Source of the DNA: Hyaloperonospora brassicae | Lineage: Eukaryota > Oomycota > Peronosporomycetes > Peronosporales > Peronosporaceae | Assembly: GCA_947650285.1 (NCBI GenBank) | Contig: CANTFL010001486.1 | Coordinates: 363,995-427,994 of the forward strand | Direction of reading: 5' to 3' | DNA length: 64,000 bases | Made by a program: the position numbers and the translations under genes | Shown: positions 48,971 to 58,794 of the stretch, piece after piece | How positions within the stretch are numbered: the stretch's first letter is position 1 | How the letters are laid out: each line of letters starts with the position of its first letter | Notes under the pieces: model-generated | What the model saw: the letters and a program-made list of their open reading frames with translations, nothing else | Database searches by the model: none | Told to the model about the DNA's origin: nothing

Positions 48971-51194
48971 AGATACATTCGGCGGTCGATATTACAAAGA
49001 AGATCAAACGCGTCGAGTGGATACAAGACCGACCGAAGCAAGAGATTGACGCCACAAGGGACATTACGAACGAAGGCACCGAGTATGAGGTAGCTGATCT
49101 GTTACAAGAACGGCCCAGACGTCAGTCAGACGGGATCGGGGTCAAGGATGGTGGGTTGCAAGAAGAGCGTGTCCGACTGGTCAAAGGACTCGAAATGAAT
49201 GCGACCGTGACATTGTCGAAGGGAAACGAGGAGGCGAGGTCGCCGGCGCAGGTTAAGGTGAAGATCCATCAAGCGTCGATCGGATTCAAACGATCGGTAT
49301 GTGAAGATAGCGCGACCAAAGACGGTGACCCTGACGAGACTGATACGGTGCATGGAGAGTCCAGACGTCAGTGTGTCGGGATGTCTACTCGAGATGGTCA
49401 GAGTGGCGAAGGTGTTGAAGACGGGTGTAATGGTCTGTTATTATATCTCGATTTGCTAGCTGATCTGGACTGGGGTGCGGATTTGTATGCGTTGATCAGC
49501 CTACTAGTGGACATCGACTATCTATGAAGATACATTCGGCGGTCGATATTACAAAGAAGATCAAACGCGTCGAGTGGATACAAGACCGACCGAAGCAAGA
49601 GATTGACGCCACAAGGGACATTACGAACGAAGGCACCGAGTATGAGGTAGCTGATCTGTTACAAGAACGGCCCAGACGTCAGTCAGACGGGATCGGGGTC
49701 AAGGATGGTGGGTTGCAAGAAGAGCGTTTCCGACTGGTCAAAGGACTCGAAATGAATGCGACCGTGACGTTGTCGAAGGGAAACGAGGAGGCGAGGTCGC
49801 CGGCGCAGGTTAAGGTGAAGATCCATCAAGCGTCGATCGGATTCAAACGATCGGTATGTGAAGATAGCGCGACCAAAGACGGTGACCCTGACGAGACTGA
49901 TACGGTGCATGGAGAGTCCAGACGTCAGTGTGTCGGGATGTCTACTCGAGATGGTCAGAGTGGCGAAGGTGTTGAAGACGGGTGTAATGGTCTGTTATTA
50001 TATCTCGATTTGCTAGCTGATCTGGACTGGGGTGCGGATTTGTATGCGTTGATCAGCCTACTAGTGGACATCGACTGTCTATGAAGATACATTTGGCGGT
50101 CGATATTACAAAGAAGATCAAACGCGTCGAGTGGATACAAGACCGACCGAAGCAAGAGATTGACGCCACAAGGGACATTACGAACGAAGGCACCGAGTAT
50201 GAGGTAGCTGATCTGTTACAAGAACGGCCCAGACGTCAGTCAGACGGGATCGGGGTCAAGGATGGTGGGTTGCAAGAAGAGCGTTTCCGACTGGTCAAAG
50301 GACTCGAAATGAATGCGACCGTGACATTGTCGAAGGGAAACGAGGAGGCGAGGTCGCCGGCGCAGGTTAAGGTGAAGATCCATCAAGCGTCGATCGGATT
50401 CAAACGATCGGTATGTGAAGATAGCGCGACCAAAGACGGTGACCCTGACGAGACTGATACGGTGCATGGAGAGTCCAGACGTCCGTCAGTCGGGATGTCG
50501 ACTCGAGATGGTCAGAGTGGCGAAGGTGTTGAAGACGGGTGTAATGGTCTGTTATTATATCTCGATTTGCTAGCTGATCTGGACTGGGGTGCGGATTTGT
50601 ATGCGTTGATCAGCCTACTAGTGGACATCGACTGTCTATGAAGATACATTTGGCGGTCGATATTACAAAGAAGATCAAACGCGTCGAGTGGATACAAGAC
50701 CGACCGAAGCAAGAGATTGACGCCACAAGGGACATTACGAACGAAGGCACCGAGTATGAGGTAGCTGATCTGTTACAAGAACGGCCCAGACGTCAGTCAG
50801 ACGGGATCGGGGTCAAGGATGGTGGGTTGCAAGAAGAGCGTTTCCGACTGGTCAAAGGACTCGAAATGAATGCGACCGTGACATTGTCGAAGGGAAACGA
50901 GGAGGCGAGGTCGCCGGCGCAGGTTAAGGTGAAGATCCATCAAGCGTCGATCGGATTCAAACGATCGGTATGTGAAGATAGCGCGACCAAAGACGGTGAC
51001 CCTGACGAGACTGATACGGTGCATGGAGAGTCCAGACGTCCGTCAGTCGGGATGTCGACTCGAGATGGTCAGAGTGGCGAAGGTGTTGAAGACGGGTGTA
51101 ATGGTCTGTTATTATATCTCGATTTGCTAGCTGATCTGGACTGGGGTGCGGATTTGTATGCGTTGATCAGCCTACTAGTGGACATCGACTGTCT

Positions 51195-51878
51195 ATGAAG
51201 ATACATTTGGCGGTCGATATTACAAAGAAGATCAAACGCGTCGAGTGGATACAAGACCGACCGAGGCAAGAGATTGACGCCACAAGGGACATTACGAACG
51301 AAGGCACCGAGTATGAGGTAGCTGATCTGTTACAAGAACGGCCCAGACGTCAGTCAGACGGGATCGGGGTCAAGGATGGTGGGTTGCAAGAAGAGCGTTT
51401 CCGACTGGTCAAAGGACTCGAAATGAATGCGACCGTGACATTGTCGAAGGGAAACGAGGAGGCGAGGTCGCCGGCGCAGGTTAAGGTGAAGATCCATCAA
51501 GCGTCGATCGGATTTAAACGATCGGTATGTGAAGATAGCGCGACCAAAGACGGTGACCCTGACGAGACTGATACGGTGCATGGAGAGTCCAGACGTCCGT
51601 CAGTCGGGATGTCGACTCGAGATGGTGTGTTACAAGGACGAGACGATCGACAGTCTGGAGACGCAGCTATAACAAGGACTTCCGATAATTTACCTGGAAC
51701 GAATGGTGATATGCTGTCACCTGTTGGGATCTATGCCACCAAGGCTATGAGCTGTGACGCCCTGGCAACCCATCAATTTGCTAGCTTGAAGATCGAGGTG
51801 GAGGCAAAGGTGATCGAGCGCGCAAATTTCAGTAATGAAATTTTGACAGGAAACAGTTCAGTCACCTTTATAAAATGA
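51195..51878 (+). CDS. Array-exit ORF: last unit fused to unique 3' sequence
   Basis: The last unit's frame leaves the array in frame at 51626 (after STRDG) and continues for 83 codons of unique sequence: VLQGRDDRQSGDA, then SPVGIYATKAMSCDALATHQ, ending at TFIK. The first of these resembles LLQERPRRQSDGI of the unit, so degenerate repeat sequence continues past the homogeneous array. The continuity of frame suggests array and flank were once one coding region. No domain is recognised. Confidence 0.3.
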   Translation: MKIHLAVDITKKIKRVEWIQDRPRQEIDATRDITNEGTEYEVADLLQERPRRQSDGIGVKDGGLQEERFRLVKGLEMNATVTLSKGNEEARSPAQVKVKIHQASIGFKRSVCEDSATKDGDPDETDTVHGESRRPSVGMSTRDGVLQGRDDRQSGDAAITRTSDNLPGTNGDMLSPVGIYATKAMSCDALATHQFASLKIEVEAKVIERANFSNEILTGNSSVTFIK

Positions 51879-52500
51879 GACCGATACGGGAGATAGCGAA
51901 GAGCATGGACAATTTACCGCGGTGACTGAAGATACTGATACGATGGAGATCGACCGCTATAATGCGGATTGTAATCCACTCTAGATAATTAGTGAAAAGA
52001 AATTGTGGCTTTTTATCGATCTGATCATGAATAAATATGCACAACATTTAGTCCAGATGTGGCACGGACCGTTTTGTGAGGTCGAACAAATGTGGAGATC
52101 ATATCGTACGATTAAATATTGATGGTAGACCATACAGCTTGTTCTCGTTGGCTCATGTTTCGAAGTTGAATCAGGTCAAGATGTTTCCGGATCGACCATA
52201 AATTTGTTCAAAGGTTTACAAGATAGACCGAGTGAACTTTGATGAAGTATTGTTTCCGGAGGATAGTTGGGAACGAGTTTAAGCGGGTGATAAGTTCGAA
52301 GTGTAATGAATAATAGGCGTGAGATCTGGCCGAAAACTACGTGTTGTACGAGTCCACCGTCAAGTTTAGAAGTATTGGAAAGGCTTTAGCGATCCGTCAT
52401 GGTTAAACGAGGCAGATTTAAATTTCGTGGATTGGTTGCAAGAACGTGACCGCTATCGAGCAATCCGGAATTGATTCGAGGTAATGCGATTAGGCAAAGC
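51879..52500 (+). pseudogene. Integrase tail and chromodomain remnant, element B
   Basis: NKYAQHLVQMWHGPF (about 52029-52073), then in shifted frames RLNIDGRPYSLFSLAHVSK and VKMFPDRP (about 52106-52200), correspond to the integrase C-terminal tail of element A. SGRKLRVVRVHRQV and YWKGFSDPSWLNEADLNFVDWLQE (about 52325-52440) are a chromodomain-like segment. Unlike element A and the inverted copy, the Trp of YWKGF is intact. Several stops and frameshifts are present. The integrase catalytic core is missing upstream. Confidence 0.7.
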
Positions 52501-52559
52501 TGGATCAAGGATCTAACATCGATCTGGAGGTTGGGATTGGTTGGAGTACGCAAGGAGGT

Positions 52560-52730
52560 TGCATATGGCTGTAAGTTGGTGAAAGCACATGCAGGGAGGC
52601 TGTATGTAGCGGATGATATCGGTTGACGGTTGTGCGAAGAGGTAACACATGCTGGTGGAATGGGTTTGAAGGGTGCGCTTGGAGGTAGTACATGCCAGAG
52701 GAAGGGGCTGTTCGTATATGAGTATGGAAT
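52560..52730 (+). repeat. Degenerate 3' hairpin-type repeats, element B
   Basis: Three or four imperfect copies of the motif (ggtgaaagcacatgc, gtgcgaagaggtaacacatgctggtgga, gtgcgcttggaggtagtacatgcc) occupy the same position, between chromodomain and 3' LTR, as the cleaner hairpins at 23635-23697. The stems are degraded here. Confidence 0.45.
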
Positions 52731-54069
52731 AGAATTACCATCTAATTGATGGAGATCGAGATTGATTTGACATGATGATACAACGACAAAAGATGTGATG
52801 AACGACGACGATAAAACCTGATGTATTATCATTTTCGAATTTTACTAAGATCAACGATCCAGGTGAATCAGAATGATCCAACGCTCTTGTTGAACGGATA
52901 GCGATCTGACCCGAGACTGAAGATCTGGAGATCCGATTTGATTGACTGGAGATATTAGTGGAGTCCGATTAACCATCGAACTGGTGAAACGTGGGATGGG
53001 CTCGACTCAGGCTGTCAATCCGGTGACTCTGTATAAACGAGTGGAGATACGGATGGATCGGGGCGACTCAACGAGTTATGTTGACCCGACGGCAATGGAA
53101 GTGTGCTTGGATACCAGACTGTCTACAAGATGTGCCGCGATCTGACAAAACGTCTGGTAAGCTCGGTTCAGGTTCGCAATTCTATGCAAACGAGCGGTGA
53201 TTTGGACAGGACAGATGATCCGATGAACAATTATTTTCTACAGGTTATTGGAAAAGATTTCAAAGATCTCTCGACTTGAGTGACGTGTTGTGATCTGGTA
53301 AAATCTGTGACATCCAGCAATCTGACGTGATCGGGCGATCTGGACGACATATCTGTGGTAAAGCGACTATGGAAATTTGCTATAGATGAACTGATCGCAT
53401 TCCCGTTATGTCTCAGCCAGTTAACGGTTGGCTGCCCGGTCCCACATCTGGTCAGATCGCGTCCATTGGACAGTCAGACTAAAATGGATATCAGATCGGG
53501 CAGGTTGGGACCTGCGAATTTGGATCAAGGTATGAGGCGGAATGTAACGTTGGCGACCAGTCGATCAAGAAGGGAACCGCGATCAAGTTGGTGTGAAGCG
53601 CATCATGTGATCGCGATCAGGAAGTGATCGAGATTGGGACCATTGATCAGTTATGTGATCGCGATCAAGTTGGTGTGGAGCACACCATGTGATCCGCGAT
53701 CAGCAAGGCGATCGCGATCAGGAAACGATCGATATCGTGATCAGTGATCAGGTATGTGGTCGCGATCAGACAAGCATATCAGGTGTGGGCCACGCAAGTA
53801 CAAGATCGCTACCATCTAGAGAGAGCGACATGTGGCAGACGATGTCCAAGACATGGAGATAGGGATAGGGCTGTTGGGTTTGATAGATTGACATTAAACA
53901 GAGCTCAATGTGCATCAAAGTGCACGTGTCGACTTCTCCTCTGGGTGGATCATTGGCCACCCGACGCCAACGAAAGATTTACATACTTTTATTAAACGAT
54001 ATACCTGAATTGTTTGGCCAGGGATCAAGATCTCTCAAACAACATCCCAACTGAAACTGGACGCAGGAA
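52731..54069 (+). other. Non-coding 3' internal region of element B with a GATC-rich block
   Basis: No gene is recognised; only short open frames occur. The notable part is 53581-53769, where GATC appears 15 times by eye count in about 190 bases, often as GCGATCGC or GTGATCGCGATC, in loose repeats. This is far above the one per 256 bases expected by chance. The whole LTR family is rich in GATC, but this block is extreme. Confidence 0.7.
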
Positions 54070-54484
54070 ACCTTTTGTGGTTGAGAATTCAAGATCGCGA
54101 GACGGCTCAAGTGGTCAGAAGGCTCGCGAATCAAGGTGTACATTTGAACAAGGCGATCTGTTACAAATCAGGGTGGCTCATATCGAGCACCCCACAAGCA
54201 TACAAGTGATCGCGTGACGAATTCCACGTGATCACACCGACATCGATCGTGGTGTGAAGATTTCCAAACCGTGATCGAGCCTCGACTTCATCGCAAACAC
54301 GGTCAAAGTTTCCATTGACACGAGTCCACTGGAAGAGTGCAACCCGCCCCACCGACGAGTACACAAGGTGATAAAGACTATCAAGGACACGGAATCGGAG
54401 TACCCCCTCAGTTAGTCGGTCGTCCGGGCGCCAGTGGAGAGTTGGGATCGACTCCTTAACAGAGCGATCACCATTCCACCACAT
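54070..54484 (+). repeat. Diverged LTR 3'-half fragment
   Basis: This stretch follows the order of the family LTR 3' half: gatcgcgagacggctcaagtggtcagaag (compare 26152), gtgtgaagatttcc (compare 26507), gacgagtacacaaggtgataa (compare 26601), cggagtaccccctcagttagtcgg (compare 26650), ending near ccattccaccaca. It is much more diverged than the three main LTRs. It is probably a remnant of an older insertion or of a related LTR family captured inside element B. Confidence 0.6.
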
Positions 54485-54637
54485 ATCTCGATCAGGAGAC
54501 AGAGATTCGGCGGAACAAGCCGAAAGAGTCGGCGAGGTGAAGTGATGTACAGGTGTGGATATGAAAGAAATTAAGTGCTTGGATCGAATGTGTAATTGTT
54601 TAACTGAAGTGAATTGCTGTACAAAGGACTTCAGTAC

Positions 54638-54647
54638 AGGGGGCGGT
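54638..54647 (+). other. Polypurine tract before LTR3
   Basis: AGGGGGCGGT lies directly before the TGTGG start of LTR3 and shares the context cttcagtacagggggc with the tract before LTR0. This is the expected plus-strand primer position and identifies LTR3 as a 3' LTR. Confidence 0.7.
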
Positions 54648-56568
54648 TGTGGTAAAGTCGCTAATCAAATTTTGGGTTGCGGATCGGTGGCCACCCAGTT
54701 GAAACGTCACTAACTGGAAGAAACGACACCGGATGATCAAGCGATCCAATGGGAGATGGAAGGCGATCCCAACGAGACTCAACGAGCCGATCCAACTATC
54801 GACGGAATGATGGACATGGAAAGATCTGAGACGAGGCGTGGAAAGGGATGATTTCCGTGGAACAATCTGGGACGAGGCGTAGAAAGGAAGGGTTTCAATG
54901 GATCAAACTGGGACGAGCCGCAGATATTGAATATTTATATAAGGCGATCTGGGACAAAGGAAGGGATGAACTCAAGCGGACCGCTTGAAGGTTGGTAAAG
55001 GACAAGAATGTGTGTGTTAAAGCAGGTAAAGACTGACGACTGTGGCAGAATTACTCTGGGAAAGGTGAAAATGGGACCAGGTGATGCAATGTGATCCTGT
55101 AAACAAGGTGCAATATCTTGCAGATCGGTGATATCCTTTACCGGTCCCACAATGGAAGTACTGATTTTGGTTAATGACAGCCCGATCTGGAAGTGTGAAC
55201 ACTTATGAGAGTCCAGGGAGCTAATTCAAGACGCGTGGATGGTCCCACTGATTTGATAAACCTTGAAGGATGGTATTGGAGCACACAAGATGAACGGGAG
55301 AATGTCCACTGTTGAAATATACTGTGTAGATCCTCAATAATCTCGAATTGGGCATCAGATTGGTCTTGTTCTATATGGATTACGGATATGTCGTTGATGG
55401 AGCCATCGGATTATGATGGATATGTGTGTGAAAGGTCCATGAGTGAGGTCTCATAAGTTCAGACCGATAGAGCCGGTGGAAGCCGGTTGAATTGACGTCG
55501 CAAAATGGATGTAGGCAAATTTGGCACTTAAATACTACTTCGGACCTTTTCGTACCTAAATTGGGAATTTGGTACCGTAATTGGGATTTGGTCCTTTTTG
55601 GTGTCTAGGTACGATATCGGGTATATTGACGCTATCTTTGGAGTACAGGTCATGACATTTCGACACGTGTTCAAGGGGGCGGTCAAGCTTAAAGGTGATA
55701 TCGGTTTGGAGAGTGGCCTGCAGTTCGGAATAGGCTTAAAGATAGGTTGGCTATTCATTTGGTTGGATAATAAACAGTTACCGTTTTTACAAATAAAGCA
55801 CGTCGCAGACTTCTCTTCCGGGCAGGATAATTGGCCTTTCGTCGATCAAGAGACTTCGCCGCGCCGTGTTTCGTGTACTCACCTTGTATTGTTTGGCCAA
55901 GGTGGGGTTAAGGTAACTCAGCTCAACTCAAACTGCCAAGGTAGCAGAAACAACGGTAAAGGAAATTGATTTTGGTTACAAGATCGCGAGACGTTTCAAG
56001 TGGTCAGAAGATCTGGAAAAGGCGTTCAAGACAAGACCGAGCAAGATCAAAGCGATCTATCCCGGACACATCAGCACGTCTCATTTCGGCGAAACAAGAC
56101 ACCGATCTGCTCACGTTGCGCACTTCCAGCAAGATCGACCGATCTCAAGACCAGATCGGACCGATCCCAAGGCAAGATCGACGCAGGGCTACTATTTGCT
56201 GAGTGAAGATTTCCGCGCAGCAAATATCTCGGAGCCATAGACATATCGAGATCGGTGTGATTTAATATCAAACTCGCGACATCTCCACAAAGTGAGCGTC
56301 GCGACTCAAGATCAAGATCGCAGAACCCTCGTTCGTGGTGTGAAGATTTTCGCACCGGAGGCAAACCCTCAACCAGATTTCTCAGCGAGAACGACATCTT
56401 CCAAGGCCGTTACGAAGAGCTCAAACCAGCCCAACCGACGGGTGCACATGATGAGCACAAGGTTACACAACAAGGCACGGATCAGAGTACCCCCTCCATG
56501 AGTCGGCAAGTCTGGGCAAGTGAAAGATCGACAGACGTCTGCGAATTTGTGAGATCGACTTTACCACA
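54648..56568 (+). mobile_element. Ty3/gypsy-type LTR (LTR3), 3' LTR of element B
   Basis: It begins TGTGGTAAAGTC and ends GACTTTACCACA, a perfect 12-bp terminal inverted repeat, with length 1921 bp. It aligns throughout with LTR2 by eye but with many substitutions, so the two are not a recent pair. The following DNA is a minus-strand RT fragment rather than a gypsy leader, which confirms that it is a terminal 3' LTR. Confidence 0.92.
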
Positions 56569-57475
56569 GTGCTTGAGGATCGGGATGGTATCAATCTTGG
56601 CCTTCAATATGGTGAAAGTAATTGTAGCCTTCTACTGATTGTTACTTTTGTTTAGATCGCTTCATTTCCTATGTCCATATTGGGGTCGCGATCCTCTATA
56701 ACCGTCTTTGTGATTGTTGTATCACCGGCATCCATTTGACCGATCTCAATTTTCTCGGTCTCCCTTAACAAGTACAGCACCGATGCGCAAAATACATATT
56801 CCTCGATAATTCTGATGTAGTAATTTGGCTAGACTAAAAATGACTGCATAGAACGCAACGACGTTGGGAGAAAAATATTTATTAGCATCTCCAGATCTTT
56901 ATTGTGAGTATCTAACCCAGCTTCTGACACCTAGTGGTCCAGGTAATCTACTTACGCCGTCCCCAGAAACTTTTAGTCAAGCTGATCTACAGGCTCAATC
57001 GATTGCACACCGATGGCAATCATTTCTCCTTTAGTATTTAGAGCATCATGTTGTGGATGGGATCCATAGATAACCGATGTAAGATAGTCTGCCAAGCACT
57101 GACGGCGGTCGGTCTATCTTATCTTCTTCTTCCGTAAATCCGTCGACTTGAATTGACCCGTTGCGGGCTAATCCATGTTCCCACCAATCTTTAAGGATCC
57201 AGGCAAAGCGTTATCAATCAACCTCTGGTAAATATGTGGGACGTTCTTCGACCTGAACGGCATCCTTAATCACTAAAATAGACCTGACAAAATAATGAAC
57301 GCATATAGCATCCTTGCCCGTTCGGTCATTTCCACCGCCCAAAATTTATTAGCCATATTTAAAGTGCAATCTTACCGTGATTTGACCATTGCTTGCAGCA
57401 GATCACTGATAAGCGGCATGGGGTATACCATCAGCCGTGTTAGCTGAAAGACCCGCCTATAATCTAATGTGGGCG
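56569..57475 (-). pseudogene. Gypsy RT fragment, inverted
   Basis: The minus strand reads DYRRVFQLTRLMVYPMPLISDLLQ at about 57470-57395, then NMANKFWAVEMTERARMLYAF at about 57362-57300, and further down NVPHIYQRLIDNALPG and a YLDH..VS connection segment. These match the RT palm region of element A (20118-20640) but the copy is distinct and more AT-rich, with numerous stops. It is truncated at LTR3 on one side and at unrelated sequence on the other. No LTR of its own is visible. Confidence 0.8.
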
Positions 57476-57747
57476 ACTGAACCGCTATCCAACAGCCGCG
57501 TACAAAAGTGGCCACCTACCGCCATAGATACGAAACCCTGGATGCCTGACCTGTAGTCGTCCCCAACATCGTGGAGCATGGGTGAAGCGTCGCCTCCCAC
57601 GCCATCGTACCCCGGCGTCGCGGGTCTACCCGACATGGGATCACTCAGCCCAGGCATGCGGTTCCTTTCCTGCGGAGGAACCGCAGCGCTGTGGACGGTG
57701 CCGTCGTCGCCAGTGTAGATAAGTTGTAAAGACCCTTCCTCGTGCAA
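57457..57747 (-). CDS. Unassigned 96-aa ORF
   Basis: MHEEGSLQLIYTGDDG leads into a Pro/Gly/Asp-rich middle and ends CTRLLDSGSVAHIRL. The LLDSGS near the end is reminiscent of a retroelement protease D-S-G site, but the residues after it do not fit (V-A-H in place of the usual A/T hydrophobic run), and it overlaps the start of the RT fragment in another frame. It could be retroelement debris or a gene fragment. Not recognised. Confidence 0.2.
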   Translation of the reverse strand: MHEEGSLQLIYTGDDGTVHSAAVPPQERNRMPGLSDPMSGRPATPGYDGVGGDASPMLHDVGDDYRSGIQGFVSMAVGGHFCTRLLDSGSVAHIRL

Positions 57748-58477
57748 AGATGAATAGTCGGCGTACTAAGTCGCAAATCGGAAACGTTGCTTTGAATCTA
57801 TAGGAATCAGGTCGTGCATGAGCAGATCTCACCTATTGATTAAGGGCAGTGTACAAGAAACGAAATGCTTTGGCCTTATGCAATTACGAGTGTTGTCGAC
57901 ATGGGAGCGCAGACGTTAATACAAAGGTGAAAGGAATACGTTTGGGGCGATGTAATTAGAGCACAACACTCCTTCTAGAGCGTCACACCAAGTGGCGAGC
58001 CACGTACAAACACGGGATAAGTCAGCACTGATCTTACTAACCTGGCTATGGACATTCCAGACGTCTCGTACACAGTAAAACATTAAATAGACTGTCGGAG
58101 TCGCTCTCTCAGCTATAAATTAACTGATATCCGAAGGTTGTGGAATCGACATGTGTCATACTCGTTTTGTAAATATCATGTCGTTATATTCTTTTAGCTC
58201 ATATAATCCTCGGCTTGACTTTTGTACATCTTTGTTGATCGGGTTCCAGTTAAGCAAGCCCTAGTCCATTTATCTTTTCTAACATATATGACAGAACTTT
58301 GTATCGATGCTGATCCACGCCATTTACATCCACTTTTGTTCAGCGGTATAGCTTTTTACGGTATCGATCACATCACTCGCTCGAACTCATGTATTATACG
58401 TTCGACTTTTCTGCGTGTGCTCAAGTTATATGTGTTGCTGTAGGTATTGACGTATATATTTATATCGTCCGTACCAA
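57748..58477. other. Spacer between retroelement debris and gene space
   Basis: This AT-richer stretch contains only short open frames (one of 73 codons at 58222-58443, with no recognisable features). I see no RNA gene, repeat or reliable promoter element. It marks the switch from retroelement DNA to the higher-GC gene-space segment. Confidence 0.5.
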
Positions 58478-58756
58478 TTGCCGATATGCTACAGAAAACC
58501 GCTTGACGGGCACCGCAAGCTGCGGGTTCTCACGTGTTGTTTTCATGATCACGTCGAAGATGCAGCGGATGATCGGTCGCTTATCGCAACTGAGAGTCCT
58601 GAAATGGTGTGTCTTGCACACGCACTTATGCTGACACTGTCGTCGAATAGCGCTCGAGAGCGTTCACTCGTGTGGTACACATTGGTTTCCAGTCAGGAAC
58701 AGCTACAAAAAGCTCCTCGACCACGTGCGCACGTTCTCTACCGCGTCGACATGTGA
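58478..58756 (+). CDS. Unassigned 92-aa ORF upstream of the symporter
   Basis: The frame includes HVEDAADDRSLIATESPEMV and ends in a basic segment around QKAPRPRAHVLYRVDM, stopping 39 bp before the symporter ATG. The composition is plausible for protein, but the N-terminal part lies in a different, noisier context and no domain is recognised. It may be the last exon of an upstream gene, an upstream ORF of the symporter transcript, or chance. Confidence 0.2.
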   Translation: MPICYRKPLDGHRKLRVLTCCFHDHVEDAADDRSLIATESPEMVCLAHALMLTLSSNSARERSLVWYTLVSSQEQLQKAPRPRAHVLYRVDM

Positions 58757-58794
58757 GCGCATCTGGTCATCCCCACACTGTCCTTCCACTCGTT

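Larger units (their letters stand above)
29584..51626 (+). repeat. 557-bp satellite array inside element B (about 39.6 copies)
   Basis: Unit starts (atgaagatacatt) recur every 557 bp from 30027 to 51195: 39 starts, preceded by a partial unit (29584-30026) and with the last unit truncated at 51626. Two units are 558 bp: the one at 35040 (extra A near 35197) and the one at 47852 (extra G near 48360). Units are nearly identical except at a few recurrent sites. The array enters and leaves at different unit phases (about positions 112 and 432). It occupies the place where element A has the end of the spacer, RT, RNase H and integrase. Confidence 0.98.
24826..56568 (+). mobile_element. Element B: satellite-bearing non-autonomous gypsy derivative
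   Basis: Two full LTRs (24826-26737 and 54648-56568) in the same orientation bound about 27.9 kb of internal sequence, with a primer site after the left LTR and a polypurine tract before the right one. Inside, in order, are leader, gag capsid remnant, protease-RT spacer fragment, intact acidic repeat ORF, the 22-kb 557-bp array, integrase tail and chromodomain remnant, a GATC-rich stretch and an LTR-like fragment. The zinc knuckle, D-S-G protease site, RT, RNase H and integrase DDE core are all missing. Flanking five-base duplications are not seen (acatc versus gtgct), so the LTR pair may not derive from one insertion. Confidence 0.7.

Noticed and set aside
29584..51626. CRISPR array or bacterial repeat locus
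   Set aside because: The units are 557 bp, contiguous, without unique spacers or cas genes, and sit inside a eukaryotic LTR element.
57457..57520. Retroviral aspartic protease (LLDSGS) in the 57457-57747 ORF
   Set aside because: Residues after DSG do not fit the family, no flap or second motif is seen, and the frame runs into the RT fragment out of phase.
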